Of a stretch of 64,000 bases of DNA, positions 17,179 to 26,054 are shown piece after piece. The first letter of the stretch is position 1; each line of letters begins with the position of its first letter. The translations under genes were made by a program, and so were the position numbers. Under the pieces are notes generated by a model. The model searched no databases and was not told the DNA's origin. It worked only from the letters and a program-made list of their open reading frames with translations. This DNA is from Actinomadura macra NBRC 14102 (GTDB taxonomy: Bacteria; Actinomycetota; Actinomycetes; Streptosporangiales; Streptosporangiaceae), in contig NZ_BCQT01000018.1 in the NCBI RefSeq assembly GCF_001552215.1, positions 248,001 to 312,000 on the forward strand, in the 5' to 3' direction.

Positions 17179-18401
17179 GCCTGACCATTCCCGGCGAGTA
17201 CGTCGACTGGCGGACGAAGGGACTCTGGGTGCCCGGCCCGCCCGTCCCCTTCGCCGCGTTCGCCGCCGCCCGCCACCCGCTGTTCGGCGGCCCGTTCACC
17301 TGGCCGGTCATGGTGGCGCGGCGGTCGGCGCTGGAGCACAACATCACCGCCCTCGCCGCGTTCTGCGCCGACCGCGGGCTGGCGTTCGCGCCGCACGGCA
17401 AGACGTCCATGGCGCCCACGCTCTTCCAGGCTCAGCTGGACGCGGGCGCGTGGGGCATCACGGCGGCGACCGCCAACCAGGTGCTCGCCTACCGGACGTT
17501 CGGTGTCCCCCGCGTCCTGCTGGCCAACGAGCTGCTCGACCCGACCGCGCTGCGCTGGCTCGGCGGCGAGATCGACGACGGCATGGAGTTCCTGCTGTAC
17601 GCCGACTCGGTCGAGGGCGTGGCCGCGATCTCCGCGGCGGCCGGGCGGCGCCCGTTCCGGGTGCTCGTCGAGTTCGGCCACCCCGGCGGCCGCACCGGCT
17701 GCCGCACGGTCGCCGAGCTGATCGCGGTCGCCCGCGCCGTGGCCGCCGCCCCGGGGACCGAGCTCGCCGGCGTCGCCGGCTACGAGGGCGGGCTACCGGA
17801 CGCCGCGTCCGCGGGCGGCTACCTCGCCGCGCTCCGCGACGCCGCGCTCGCGCTCGCCGCGGACGGCCTGCTGCCCCGCGAGGTCATCGTCACCGCGGGC
17901 GGCAGCGCCTACTTCGACCTGGTCGCCGACCGGCTGGCGGGCGCCTGGCTGCCCGGCCACGAGCTGACCGTGATCCTGCGCAGCGGCGCCTACGTCTCCC
18001 ACGACGACGGCATCTACACCGCCAGGACGCCGTTCACCCGCATCCCCGGCTCGCTGGACGCCGCGCTGGAGATCTGGGCGCAGGTCACCTCCGTTCCCGA
18101 ACCCGGCCTCGCGATCCTGGGCGTGGGCAAGCGGGAGGCGCCCTACGACGCCGGCCTGCCCGTCCCGCTGCGGCTCCGGCGTCCGGACGGCACCCTCCTC
18201 CCGGCGGACGGCCTGCGCGTCACCGGCACCAACGACCACCACGCCTACCTCGCCGTCGACCCCGGCGCGCCCCGCCCGCGCCCCGGCGACCTGCTCTGCC
18301 TGGGGATCTCCCACCCCTGCACGGCCTTCGACAAATGGCAGGTCATCCCCGTCGTCGACGACGACCACACGGTGACCGACCTGATCCGCACCTACTTCTG
18401 A
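17175..18401 (+). CDS. D-serine/D-amino-acid ammonia-lyase-like PLP enzyme (fold type III, D-threonine aldolase-like)
   Basis: 408 residues. The N-terminal alanine-racemase barrel has the PLP lysine in FAPHGKTSMAP, and the chain ends with a zinc-binding region (GTNDHHAYL ... GISHPCTAFDKWQVIPVVDDD) with the family His and Cys. This group (COG3616) includes D-serine dehydratase, D-threonine aldolase and related D-amino acid deaminases. Between a D-aminoacylase and KDG-handling enzymes it is well placed to convert D-glucosaminate to 2-keto-3-deoxygluconate plus ammonia. That substrate is inferred from context; D-serine or another D-amino acid remains possible. The GTG start overlaps the IclR stop. 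Confidence 0.85.
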   Translation: MSLTIPGEYVDWRTKGLWVPGPPVPFAAFAAARHPLFGGPFTWPVMVARRSALEHNITALAAFCADRGLAFAPHGKTSMAPTLFQAQLDAGAWGITAATANQVLAYRTFGVPRVLLANELLDPTALRWLGGEIDDGMEFLLYADSVEGVAAISAAAGRRPFRVLVEFGHPGGRTGCRTVAELIAVARAVAAAPGTELAGVAGYEGGLPDAASAGGYLAALRDAALALAADGLLPREVIVTAGGSAYFDLVADRLAGAWLPGHELTVILRSGAYVSHDDGIYTARTPFTRIPGSLDAALEIWAQVTSVPEPGLAILGVGKREAPYDAGLPVPLRLRRPDGTLLPADGLRVTGTNDHHAYLAVDPGAPRPRPGDLLCLGISHPCTAFDKWQVIPVVDDDHTVTDLIRTYF

Positions 18402-18411
18402 GAGGACGACC

Positions 18412-19053
18412 ATGATCCCCCGCCTGGCGCCGGGAGCCGCGCTGACGGCGACCGGAGTCGTCGCGGTCGTGCGCGGCACCCGCGCCGACCGCCTCGCCGA
18501 CGTCCTGGACACCCTCGCCTCCGCCGGCGTCCGCTGCCTGGAGATCACGCTCAACACCCCGGGCGCCCTGGACGGGCTGCGGGCGGCGCGGCACCGGCTG
18601 CCCCCGGAGGTCGAACTCGGTGCCGGGACGGTCCGGACCGCCGCCGAGGCGTCCGCCGCCGTCGCCGCGGGCGCGACCTTCCTCGTCGCCCCCGACACCA
18701 GCGCGGAGGTGGCCGCGGCGGCCCGCGACCTCGGCGTCGCCTACTACCCGGGCGCCCTCACCCCCGGCGAGGTCGCCCGCGCGTGGGATCTCGGCGCGTC
18801 CGCCGTCAAGGTCTTCCCCGCCGGCACGCTCGGCCCCCGCTACCTGCGCGCTCTCGCCGAGCCGTTCCGCGACATCCCGCTCCTGCCCACGGGCGGGATC
18901 GGCCCCGACACCGCCGCGGACTACATCGCGGCCGGCGCCATCGCGGTCGGTTCCGGCGGCTCCCTCATCGGGGACGCCCTGGACGGCGGCCCGCCGGCCG
19001 CGCTCGCGGACCGGGCGGGACGGCTCCTCGCCGCCGTGGCGGCCGCCCGATGA
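18412..19053 (+). CDS. KDPG/KHG-type aldolase
   Basis: 213 residues, class I aldolase of the Eda/KdgA family. Motifs are GVVAVVRG, LEITLNTPGALDGL (Glu near the active site), GAGTVRT and AVKVFPAGTLGPRYL with the Schiff-base Lys, then LLPTGGIGPDTAADYIAAGAIAVGSGG. It should split 2-keto-3-deoxy-6-phosphogluconate or a close analogue into pyruvate and glyceraldehyde 3-phosphate. It ends in an ATGA overlap with the kinase gene that would supply its substrate. Confidence 0.9.
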   Translation: MIPRLAPGAALTATGVVAVVRGTRADRLADVLDTLASAGVRCLEITLNTPGALDGLRAARHRLPPEVELGAGTVRTAAEASAAVAAGATFLVAPDTSAEVAAAARDLGVAYYPGALTPGEVARAWDLGASAVKVFPAGTLGPRYLRALAEPFRDIPLLPTGGIGPDTAADYIAAGAIAVGSGGSLIGDALDGGPPAALADRAGRLLAAVAAAR

Positions 19054-20009
19054 CCGGAGCGGGCATCGACCTCGTCACCTTCGGCGAGACCATGGCACGG
19101 CTGGAGAACCCCGTCGTCGGGCCGATGCGGCACGCCCGCGCTCTCGACCTCGGTGTCGGCGGCGCCGAGTCGAACACCGCGATCGGCGTGCGCCGGCTCG
19201 GTGGCACCGCCGCCTGGTTCGGCCGCGTCGGCGACGACGAGTTCGGCCGGCTGATCACCACCGTGCTCGCGGGGGAGGGCGTCCGCACCGACCACGCCGT
19301 CGTGGACGACACCGCCCCGACCGCGCTGCTGTTCAAGGAACGCCGTTCCGGCACGCTCACCCGCGTCCGCTACTACCGGGCGGGCAGCGCGGGCTCCCGG
19401 CTGGGCCCCGCCGACGTCCCCCACGACCTCGTCCGCTCCGCCCGCGTCCTGCACGTCACCGGCATCACCGCCGCCATCAGCGGCACCGCCCGCAGGGCCC
19501 TCGGCGAGGCCGTCGACACGGCCCGCGGCGCCGGGGTCCCGGTCTCCCTCGACCTCAACTACCGGCAGGCGCTGTGGACCCAGGACGAGGCCGGCGCGTG
19601 CCTGCGCGACCTCGTCGCCCGCGCCGACCTGGTCTTCGCCACCGAGCAGGAGGCGCGCCTGGTCGTCCCCGGAGACGACCCCGCCGAACTCGCCGCCGCC
19701 CTGGCGGCCCTCGGCCCGCGCGACGTCCTCGTCAAGCGGGGAGCGGCCGGGGTGGTCGCGCGGTGCGACGGCCTCCCCTACGCCTGGCCCGCCCACCGGG
19801 TGCCGGTCGTCGACCCGGTCGGCGCCGGGGACGCCTTCGCCGCCGGCTACCTCGCCGAGTTCGTCCGGGGCCGGCCCGTCGCCGCCCGGCTGGCCACCGC
19901 CACGGCCGCCGGCGCCTACGCGGTGACCGTCAGCGGCGACTGGGAGGGCCTGCCCAGCCGCGCCGACCTGGACCTGCTCGACACCGCGGAAGACACCGTG
20001 ACCCGTTAG
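19050..20009 (+). CDS. PfkB-family sugar kinase, probable 2-keto-3-deoxygluconate kinase
   Basis: 319 residues. It has the two PfkB signatures: LGVGGAESNTAIGVRRLGG near the N-terminus and VVDPVGAGDAFAAGYLAEF with the catalytic Asp near the C-terminus. The RVRYYRAGSAGSRLGPADV segment resembles KDG kinases. Phosphorylation of 2-keto-3-deoxygluconate to KDPG would feed the aldolase encoded immediately upstream. A different deoxy-keto acid cannot be excluded. Its start overlaps the aldolase stop. Confidence 0.88.
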   Translation: MTGAGIDLVTFGETMARLENPVVGPMRHARALDLGVGGAESNTAIGVRRLGGTAAWFGRVGDDEFGRLITTVLAGEGVRTDHAVVDDTAPTALLFKERRSGTLTRVRYYRAGSAGSRLGPADVPHDLVRSARVLHVTGITAAISGTARRALGEAVDTARGAGVPVSLDLNYRQALWTQDEAGACLRDLVARADLVFATEQEARLVVPGDDPAELAAALAALGPRDVLVKRGAAGVVARCDGLPYAWPAHRVPVVDPVGAGDAFAAGYLAEFVRGRPVAARLATATAAGAYAVTVSGDWEGLPSRADLDLLDTAEDTVTR

Positions 20010-20019
20010 GGAGACCGAT

Positions 20020-21204
20020 ATGCACGAGCGCGACCCGAAGGACTCCTCCCTCTATGTCCTGATGGAGGACCTGGACGGCGCGGACGCCGCACGGGTCCTC
20101 TCCCACGGCGTCTCCTCGATCACCATCGGCGCCGCCTACCATCGCGCCCGCGACGTCACCCCCCATGGCCGGACACGCGTCACCCTGCGCCACGACGGCG
20201 TCCACTTCCCGCTGGACGGCCCGTTCGACGGACTCCGCCTCGTCCCGCCCGTCCAGAAGGGTGCGGCACGCGAACCCGTGCGCGTTCTCCGGGAGCAGAC
20301 CCGCCAGATGGGAGCCGCCCTGCACGGCTGGGGGGTCTTTCTGCACAACACCACGCTCGGCCTGGCGTTCCCGGACGTCACCCAGGAGAACTGCTTCGGT
20401 GACCGTGCGGCCCCCGCCGACCTGTGCCCGTCACACCCCGACGTCCGTGCCTACGCCGTCGCCCTGGCCCGCGCCATCGCGCGCCAGGGCGTGGACTCCG
20501 TCGTCGCGGAATCCCTCCATTTCGGTACGTTCGGGCACGGCTACCACCACGAACGCTCCTTCGTGGACCTCGGACCCGCCGCCGAGTTCGCGCTCGGCCT
20601 GTGCTTCTGCGACCACTGCCGCACCCGCGTCCCGCACGCCGAGGCAGCTCGCGCCGCCGCGCTCCGCCTCACGGCACCCGTCCTGGAGGGCGGTCCGCCC
20701 CCCGAGCGTCTCCCTGATGTCCTGACCGACTACGCCCGCGCCCGCGAACCCGTCGTCACATCCCTCGCCGCGCGGGTCGCCGACGCCGTCGCCGCCGAAG
20801 GCTCGCGCCTGACGTTCCTGGACCTGACCGGCGCCATGAAGGGCTACACAGACGGCCGCGCCACGGGCGCCCCGGCCGCCGAGGAGGGCTGGCGGATCGG
20901 CGTCGACCCGACGACCCTGGCCGCGGTCGTCCCGTCGTACGCGATCCTCTGCTACGCCCGCGAGACCGCCCGCGTCATCGAGGACGTCACCGCCTACCGC
21001 ACCGCGCTGGGCCCGGAGATCCCCCTTCGCGCCGTCCTTCGCCCGGGCCTCCCCGACACCACCTCGGCCGACCACCTCGCGGCCAAGGCCACCGCCGCCC
21101 GCGCCCGCGGCGCCACCACCGTCGACTACTACGCCTACGGCCTGGTCCCCCTCCCCATCCTCGACCGCATCCCGCGCACCGTTCTCGCCGCTCCGAGCGG
21201 ATGA
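20020..21204 (+). CDS. Hypothetical TIM-barrel protein, last gene of the operon
   Basis: 394 residues with alternating strand/helix pattern and segments that look like barrel ends: LSHGVSSITIGAAYHRARDV, GVFLHNTTLG, VAESLHFGTFGHGYHHERSFVDLGP, LGLCFCDHCRTR, and TVDYYAYGLVPLPILDRI. The FGHGYHHERS stretch and the clustered Cys (CFCDHC) could bind a metal. A barrel glycosidase or lyase acting on the imported glycoside is the most likely class, but I do not recognise the family with certainty. It starts 10 bases after the kinase stop with GGGAGA before the ATG, so it belongs to the operon. Confidence 0.75.
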   Translation: MHERDPKDSSLYVLMEDLDGADAARVLSHGVSSITIGAAYHRARDVTPHGRTRVTLRHDGVHFPLDGPFDGLRLVPPVQKGAAREPVRVLREQTRQMGAALHGWGVFLHNTTLGLAFPDVTQENCFGDRAAPADLCPSHPDVRAYAVALARAIARQGVDSVVAESLHFGTFGHGYHHERSFVDLGPAAEFALGLCFCDHCRTRVPHAEAARAAALRLTAPVLEGGPPPERLPDVLTDYARAREPVVTSLAARVADAVAAEGSRLTFLDLTGAMKGYTDGRATGAPAAEEGWRIGVDPTTLAAVVPSYAILCYARETARVIEDVTAYRTALGPEIPLRAVLRPGLPDTTSADHLAAKATAARARGATTVDYYAYGLVPLPILDRIPRTVLAAPSG

Positions 21205-21293
21205 TCGCAACCGCGCTCAGTGGGTAGCGACGGGGAGGAGGCGTCTGCGGGGGAGGACGGACGCGGGCAGTACGGGGTGAACAGGGGGGCGTG

Positions 21294-21779
21294 GTGCAGA
21301 CCTTTCTTCCGCATCCGGACTTCGCCGCCACCGCCCGCGTCCTGGACCGGCGAAGGCTCGGAAAGCAGCGTGTCGAGACGATCCAGGTACTGCGCGGGCT
21401 GACGGTGCCGGGCTACGGCTGGCGGCACCATCCGGCCGTACGGATGTGGATCGGGTACGAGGAGGCCCTGGTCCGCTACGGCCTAGAGATCTGCGGCCGG
21501 TGGTGCGACCTCGGGCATCGCGACACGTGCGCCGCGACGCTGACGTCCGAGCTGTCCACCGTGGTGGGCATCGAGCGGCCGCGCGTCCAGGAACGGCTGG
21601 CCGACGCCGCGGAACTGCCGCCGTGGCTGGGCGATCCGGCGTTGCACCTCAGCCACCGTTCCGCCCTGATCCGCAAGGATCCCGCCTTCTACGGCCCGAT
21701 CTTCCCGGGCGTGCCGGCCGACCTGCCCTACGTGTGGCCTCGCTCGGACCGCGAAGCGTCCACGCCCGAGGCCGGGTGA
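21294..21779 (+). CDS. Pyrimidine-dimer DNA glycosylase-like protein (MSMEG_6728 type)
   Basis: 161 residues. The start MQTFLPHPDFAATARVLDRRRLGKQRVETIQVLR, then PGYGWRHHPAVRMWIGYEEALVRYGLEIC, and the C-terminal LSHRSALIRKDPAFYGPIFP match a family annotated by similarity to T4 endonuclease V. A role in DNA repair is plausible, but activity is not shown for most members. GTG at 21294 is chosen because relatives begin with M-Q-T-F-L and a purine-rich stretch (AGGGGGG) precedes it. It converges on the alcohol dehydrogenase gene with 7 bases between the stops. Confidence 0.75.
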   Translation: MQTFLPHPDFAATARVLDRRRLGKQRVETIQVLRGLTVPGYGWRHHPAVRMWIGYEEALVRYGLEICGRWCDLGHRDTCAATLTSELSTVVGIERPRVQERLADAAELPPWLGDPALHLSHRSALIRKDPAFYGPIFPGVPADLPYVWPRSDREASTPEAG

Positions 21780-21786
21780 CGCGTGG

Positions 21787-22905
21787 CTAGACGGCGGCCG
21801 AGGGTTTCGGCATGCGGAGGATGGGCTTGATGACCTGGCCGGCATAGGACCGGTCCAGGGCGGTCTGGACATCGGCGAAGTCGAAGTACTCCACGAGCCG
21901 GTCGAACGGGAAGCGGCCCTGGGCGTAGAGCCGCATGATGCAGGTGATCAGCTCCTCGCTGCGCCCGCCGCCGCCCAGCACCCCGACGATCCGCTTCCCC
22001 CACAGAGTGGACAGATGGTCCAGCGTGAACTCGGCCTCGGCGGGCGCGCCGCCGATGAGCACGCAGGTGCCCAGCATGCCGACGGTGTCGGCGGCCTGGC
22101 GGACGACGCTGATCACGCCGGTGCACTCCAGCGCGTAGTCGGCGGGGCCGCCGCACAGATCGTGAACGGCCTCGACGACGTCCGTGTCGGTCGCGTTCAC
22201 GGTGTCGGTGGCGCCGAGCTCCCGCGCGAGCTCCAGCCGGGCCTCGTGCCGGTCGACCGCGATGATCCGGGTGGCGGCGGAGTTGCGGGCGGCCATGATC
22301 GCGGCAAGCCCGACGGTGCCCGTGCCGAACACCACCAGCTGGTCCCCGGGCCGGGGCCGGACGGTGTTGAAGATCGCCCCGGCGCCGGTGGAGATCCCGC
22401 ACGCCAGCGGCCCCATCAGCTCCAGCGGCATGTCGGAGGGCACGCGGACCAGCGCGGCGGCGGTGGTCAGGGAGTGGGTCGCGAACGAGGACTGGCCGAA
22501 GAAGTGGCTGGAGACCGGCGTGCCGTCCAGACGGTGCAGGGCCGTTCCGCCGTCGAGGCGCCCGCCGCCGCCCAGCGCGGCACCGAGCCGCTCGCAGTAG
22601 CGGGGTTCCCCGGCCCGGCAGTTGCGGCACGCCCCGCAGGACGGCCACCCGATGACGACCGGGTCGCCCTCGGCGTAACCGGTGACGCCGGGCCCGACCG
22701 CCGCGACGGTGCCCGCGCCCTCGTGGCCGAGCACGCCGGGCAGCGGGAAGGGCAGATCGCCGTGGCGGGCGAGCCCGTCGGTATGGCAGATGCCGGTGGC
22801 GGTCAGCTCGACCAGGACCTCGCCCGGCCCGGGGTCGTCCAGTTCCAGTTCCGTGAGGGTGAACGGCGCGTCCAGACCCTCGACGAGGGCCGCGGTGATC
22901 TGCAT
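21787..22905 (-). CDS. Zinc-dependent alcohol dehydrogenase (MDR, benzyl/aryl-alcohol type)
   Basis: 372 residues. Catalytic zinc ligands are in TGICHTD and LGHEGAGTV. The structural zinc lobe is CGACRNCRAGEPRYC, and the Rossmann loop is VVFGTGTVGLAAIMAARN with DRHEARL after it, where the Asp suggests NAD preference. It oxidises alcohols or reduces aldehydes. No ribosome-binding site is visible before the ATG at 22905, so it may be leaderless, or read from the biosynthetic operon that ends 125 bp upstream on the same strand. The open frame running upstream through the P450 gene is not part of it. Confidence 0.88.
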   Translation of the reverse strand: MQITAALVEGLDAPFTLTELELDDPGPGEVLVELTATGICHTDGLARHGDLPFPLPGVLGHEGAGTVAAVGPGVTGYAEGDPVVIGWPSCGACRNCRAGEPRYCERLGAALGGGGRLDGGTALHRLDGTPVSSHFFGQSSFATHSLTTAAALVRVPSDMPLELMGPLACGISTGAGAIFNTVRPRPGDQLVVFGTGTVGLAAIMAARNSAATRIIAVDRHEARLELARELGATDTVNATDTDVVEAVHDLCGGPADYALECTGVISVVRQAADTVGMLGTCVLIGGAPAEAEFTLDHLSTLWGKRIVGVLGGGGRSEELITCIMRLYAQGRFPFDRLVEYFDFADVQTALDRSYAGQVIKPILRMPKPSAAV

Positions 22906-23030
22906 GTATGGACGATACCGGTGCGTCCACACGTGCAACCCGTCGAGGACCCCCGAAGGCCCGTGCGCCGCTCCCTTCGGGTCCGGGAGGCGCCGATCCG
23001 GAAGCGCTACGCCCGACTGACCGCCGCGCA

Positions 23031-24221
23031 TCAGGCGGGCTGGGAGCCCCCTGCCGTCGGCGTCGCCCAGGTCACTTTGAGATGGAGTTCGGTCGGGCTG
23101 CGGAAGATGGGATTGGGCAGGTAAGTGATCTCGGGAAATGCAGGTTCGAAGTGCTCGGTACTGGCCAACAGGGTGTGGAGAAGTAGCCGGGTTTGCAGTC
23201 GTACGAGCGCTGAGCCCAGGCAGGTGTGCGGGCCGTGCCCGAAGGTGAGGTGGTTGGCGGCGTCGGTGCGGTGCGGGTCGAGGGTGGTGGGATCGGGCCA
23301 TTGGGCCGGGTCCAGGTTCGCCGATCCGAACAGCACCAGCACTCGTGTGCCCGCGGAGATCGGGACACCGGCGATCTCGCAGTCGCGGGTCGCCTCCCGG
23401 AACAGGCCCTGCAAGGGATTCTCCAGGCGGAGGGTCTCTTCGACGAATCCGGTGATGCCGGCGGGGTCGGCGCGGAGGCGGTCGGCGAGCTCGGGGTCGC
23501 GGGCGAGGATGTGCAGGGCGCTGGTCAGATAGGCGGTGGTGGTGAAGTTCCCGGCCACGAGGAGGTCGATGACGAAACGGGCGGCATCGGCGGGTGGGAT
23601 GCCCGACCGGCTGATGATGGGCAGCACACCGTGGTCGGCACCGCTGAAGCGTTGCGTGATCCGTTCGGCGAGGGGGCGTCCCGGCGGGAGGATCTGCCCG
23701 GGGTCGAACTCGTCCACGCCCACCGTGGCCTGAACGAGTGCCTGGGACCATCGCAGCAGGTCGGGGAGGTCCTCCTCCGGCAGGCCGAGGACGTGCAGGA
23801 TGGTGGAGATCGGCAACGGGATCGCGATGCCTTCGACGAAGTCGACCTCGTCCTGATGCCGTAGTCCGTTCACCAGTGTGCGGCAGATGGCGTCGATGGC
23901 CGATTCGTGTTCGGCGATGCGTCGGGAGGTGAAGGCCCGGTTGACGATCGACCGGCGATAGGCGTGTTCGGTGCCGGTGGAGGTCAGTAGGTAGGGCAGA
24001 TAGTTGGACATCTCGCTGTCGGGCCCCGGAGCCGGGGCACCCAAAGCGTTGATGGACGAGAAGGTCTGCGCGTCCAGGACGACGCTGAGCACGTCGTGGT
24101 GGGCGCTGACCACGTAGGCGTTCATCGCCTCGGAGAAGTGCACGCCCTGCCCGCGGGCGCGCTCGTAGGTCGCCGCGGGACAGGCCAGGGCGGCGGGGTT
24201 GCCGCTCAGGACGTCGTCCAT
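23031..24221 (-). CDS. Cytochrome P450 with atypical I-helix
   Basis: 396 residues. The haem-binding loop FGHGPHTCLGSALVR puts the thiolate at Cys334, and ETLRLENP is the ExxR-type motif. The I-helix reads LLVAGNFTTTAYL: the usual acidic residue before the conserved Thr (AGxET or AGxDT) is Phe226. That acid normally helps protonate the iron-bound oxygen, so this enzyme may use another proton route or carry out a non-hydroxylating reaction. The ATG overlaps the dioxygenase gene by 16 bases, with GAGGACGGAAA upstream, so it belongs to the GNAT-PLP-TauD operon. Confidence 0.88.
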   Translation of the reverse strand: MDDVLSGNPAALACPAATYERARGQGVHFSEAMNAYVVSAHHDVLSVVLDAQTFSSINALGAPAPGPDSEMSNYLPYLLTSTGTEHAYRRSIVNRAFTSRRIAEHESAIDAICRTLVNGLRHQDEVDFVEGIAIPLPISTILHVLGLPEEDLPDLLRWSQALVQATVGVDEFDPGQILPPGRPLAERITQRFSGADHGVLPIISRSGIPPADAARFVIDLLVAGNFTTTAYLTSALHILARDPELADRLRADPAGITGFVEETLRLENPLQGLFREATRDCEIAGVPISAGTRVLVLFGSANLDPAQWPDPTTLDPHRTDAANHLTFGHGPHTCLGSALVRLQTRLLLHTLLASTEHFEPAFPEITYLPNPIFRSPTELHLKVTWATPTAGGSQPA

Positions 24222-25066
24222 TTTCCGTCCTCTTCCTCCAGGATGTTCATCCGGTACATCAATCTTTCGTGCGGGAAGTAGTCGGCGACGGCGTAGTGCT
24301 GAAGGCAACGGTTGTCCCACATGAGGAGATCGTTGGCGTGCCACTGGTGCCGGTAGATGAATTCGTTCGTCTCGATGTGCCGGTAGAGGAAATCGAGTAC
24401 GGCCTGACCTTCCGTCGTCGACAGGCCGTCGATACGCGTGATGTAAGGGGCGGAGACGTAGAGGCTCTTCTTCTTTGTCACCGGATGGGTCCGGACGAGC
24501 GGATGCTGCACGGCCTTGCCGTTGCCGAACCGGTCATCGACCTCGATGGACTTCTTCTTGAGCAGCTCGCCCAGCTCGGGGTAGTCGGCGCCGAACGCCT
24601 TCTTGGCGTCGTGGGTCGCGGTCAGCTGGCCGAGCATCTCCTGCATCGGCGGAGACAGCGCCTCATAGGCCAGGTACATGTTCGAGAAGAGCGTGTCGCC
24701 GCCGACGCTGGGGGTCGTCTTCGCGTAGAGAACGGTGCCCAGCGGCGGATTGGGCCAGCCGCTATTGTCGGTGTGCCAGGTGTTGAGGCCGGGCGGGTTG
24801 TTCTCATCGTTGTGCAGGCGCATGCACTCGGGGTGGCCGTCCACCGTCATCGGCAGCAGGTGCTGGTGTACCAGCAGGTCACCGAATTGGCGACAGAATC
24901 TCTTCTGGTCCTCGATGGTGATTTTCTGGTCGGGGAAGACGAGCACGCTGTGCTGATGAAATGCTTGCCTGATCGTGTCCCACTGTTGCGCGGACAGGTC
25001 CTGAGAAAGGTCGATCCCGGTGACGCGGGCGCCGAGGGCGAGGCTGACCGGTTCAATGGCGAGCAT
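24206..25066 (-). CDS. TauD/TfdA-family Fe(II)/2-oxoglutarate dioxygenase
   Basis: 286 residues. The iron facial triad is HTD in LNTWHTDNSGWPNPP plus the distal His in NRCLQHYAVADYFPHERLMYR, where the late Arg would bind the 2-oxoglutarate carboxylate. The N-terminus (LGARVTGIDLSQDLSAQQWDTIRQAFHQHSVLVFPDQ) is typical. Such enzymes hydroxylate, desaturate or rearrange small molecules, often amino acids. GGAAGGA precedes the ATG at 25066, and the start lies within the end of the PLP gene, so translation is coupled. Confidence 0.88.
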   Translation of the reverse strand: MLAIEPVSLALGARVTGIDLSQDLSAQQWDTIRQAFHQHSVLVFPDQKITIEDQKRFCRQFGDLLVHQHLLPMTVDGHPECMRLHNDENNPPGLNTWHTDNSGWPNPPLGTVLYAKTTPSVGGDTLFSNMYLAYEALSPPMQEMLGQLTATHDAKKAFGADYPELGELLKKKSIEVDDRFGNGKAVQHPLVRTHPVTKKKSLYVSAPYITRIDGLSTTEGQAVLDFLYRHIETNEFIYRHQWHANDLLMWDNRCLQHYAVADYFPHERLMYRMNILEEEDGKWTTS

Positions 25067-26054
25067 TGTCGTATCCTTCCGGTGGGACGTCGTTGAGCAC
25101 CCCGAGGAGGTTGGGGAGGTCGATCGTCGCGCCGCTGACGATGGCACACGGATATTTCCACTGATAGACGTCGGAATACTTGCGCGCTGCCGCGAGCGCG
25201 GCGGCCCCGGCGCCTTCGGCCAGCATCTTGTCTTTGAGAAGGAGGGAGCCCAGCGCTTCGGCCACTTCTTCCGGTGTCACGGTCAGGACCCCGGCAATGA
25301 CGTCCTTGACCCGGTAGAACTGCTGGGGGAGGACGAAGCTCGCTCCGATGCCGTCCACAAAGGAGGGGCTGTACTCTATCTCGACGGGTTCTCCCGCTCG
25401 CAGGGAGGCGGAGAGCGCGGCGCCGGTGGTGACTTCGACGGCGAAGACACTGATGCCTCGACCGGCGAAGTAGGTCGCGAGGCTATAGGTCAGGTTGCCG
25501 CCACCGTACGGAACCAGGACGGCGTCGACGGTGGGAAGATCTTCAAAGATCTCCAACCCGACCGTGCCGTTTCCCTGCGTCACATAGTCGTCCGTCTCGC
25601 AGGAGAGGAAGAAGCCGGGAAACTCCGGGTGCTCCCCGGTCAGCATCGTCTGCTGCCACGTTCTGTAGGGGACCCGGACGATGTGTGCACCGGGATCGTG
25701 CCCGATGATGCCGGCCACCTTCGCGGGCGTTATCTGGTCGGGGACGATGACCGTGTAGTCCAGGGCCAGGCGGGTCGTCGCGTATGCCAGCGCCTGAGCG
25801 AAGTTCCCCGAGCTGCAGGTCACCACTCCCTGTGACTTCATGTGAGACCACACGTCAGGTTGGAAACGCCTGTAGTTGAGGAGGCCGCTCAACGCGCCGC
25901 GCACCTTGAACGACCCGGTGAGCTGAAGGTTCTCGCATTTGAGGAAGATCTCGCCTTGTCCCTTTGACCGGACGAGAGGCGTCCGCCGGATGTAGGGCGA
26001 GATCATCTGGTGTGTGTTGGCCACCACGGAAGGGACCGGTGCGTGCAGGGTCAT
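25053..26054 (-). CDS. Threonine dehydratase/serine racemase-like PLP enzyme (fold type II)
   Basis: 333 residues. The PLP lysine is in LTGSFKVRGALSG, the substrate loop is CSSGNFAQALAYA, and the phosphate-binding turn is PYGGGNLTYSL (GGGN where IlvA and serine racemase have GGGG). The late IVSGATIDL holds the residue that contacts the pyridine nitrogen. The family removes water or ammonia from hydroxy- or diamino acids, or racemises them. There is no regulatory ACT domain, so it is not a standard biosynthetic IlvA. In this operon it probably makes or modifies an unusual amino acid. The ATG overlaps the GNAT stop (ATGA). Confidence 0.85.
   Translation of the reverse strand: MTLHAPVPSVVANTHQMISPYIRRTPLVRSKGQGEIFLKCENLQLTGSFKVRGALSGLLNYRRFQPDVWSHMKSQGVVTCSSGNFAQALAYATTRLALDYTVIVPDQITPAKVAGIIGHDPGAHIVRVPYRTWQQTMLTGEHPEFPGFFLSCETDDYVTQGNGTVGLEIFEDLPTVDAVLVPYGGGNLTYSLATYFAGRGISVFAVEVTTGAALSASLRAGEPVEIEYSPSFVDGIGASFVLPQQFYRVKDVIAGVLTVTPEEVAEALGSLLLKDKMLAEGAGAAALAAARKYSDVYQWKYPCAIVSGATIDLPNLLGVLNDVPPEGYDNARH

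Noticed and set aside
21787..23751. A 654-residue frame that would fuse P450-antisense-type sequence to the alcohol dehydrogenase
   Set aside because: The upstream part lies inside the P450 gene in a different frame and resembles nothing; the dehydrogenase starts at 22905.
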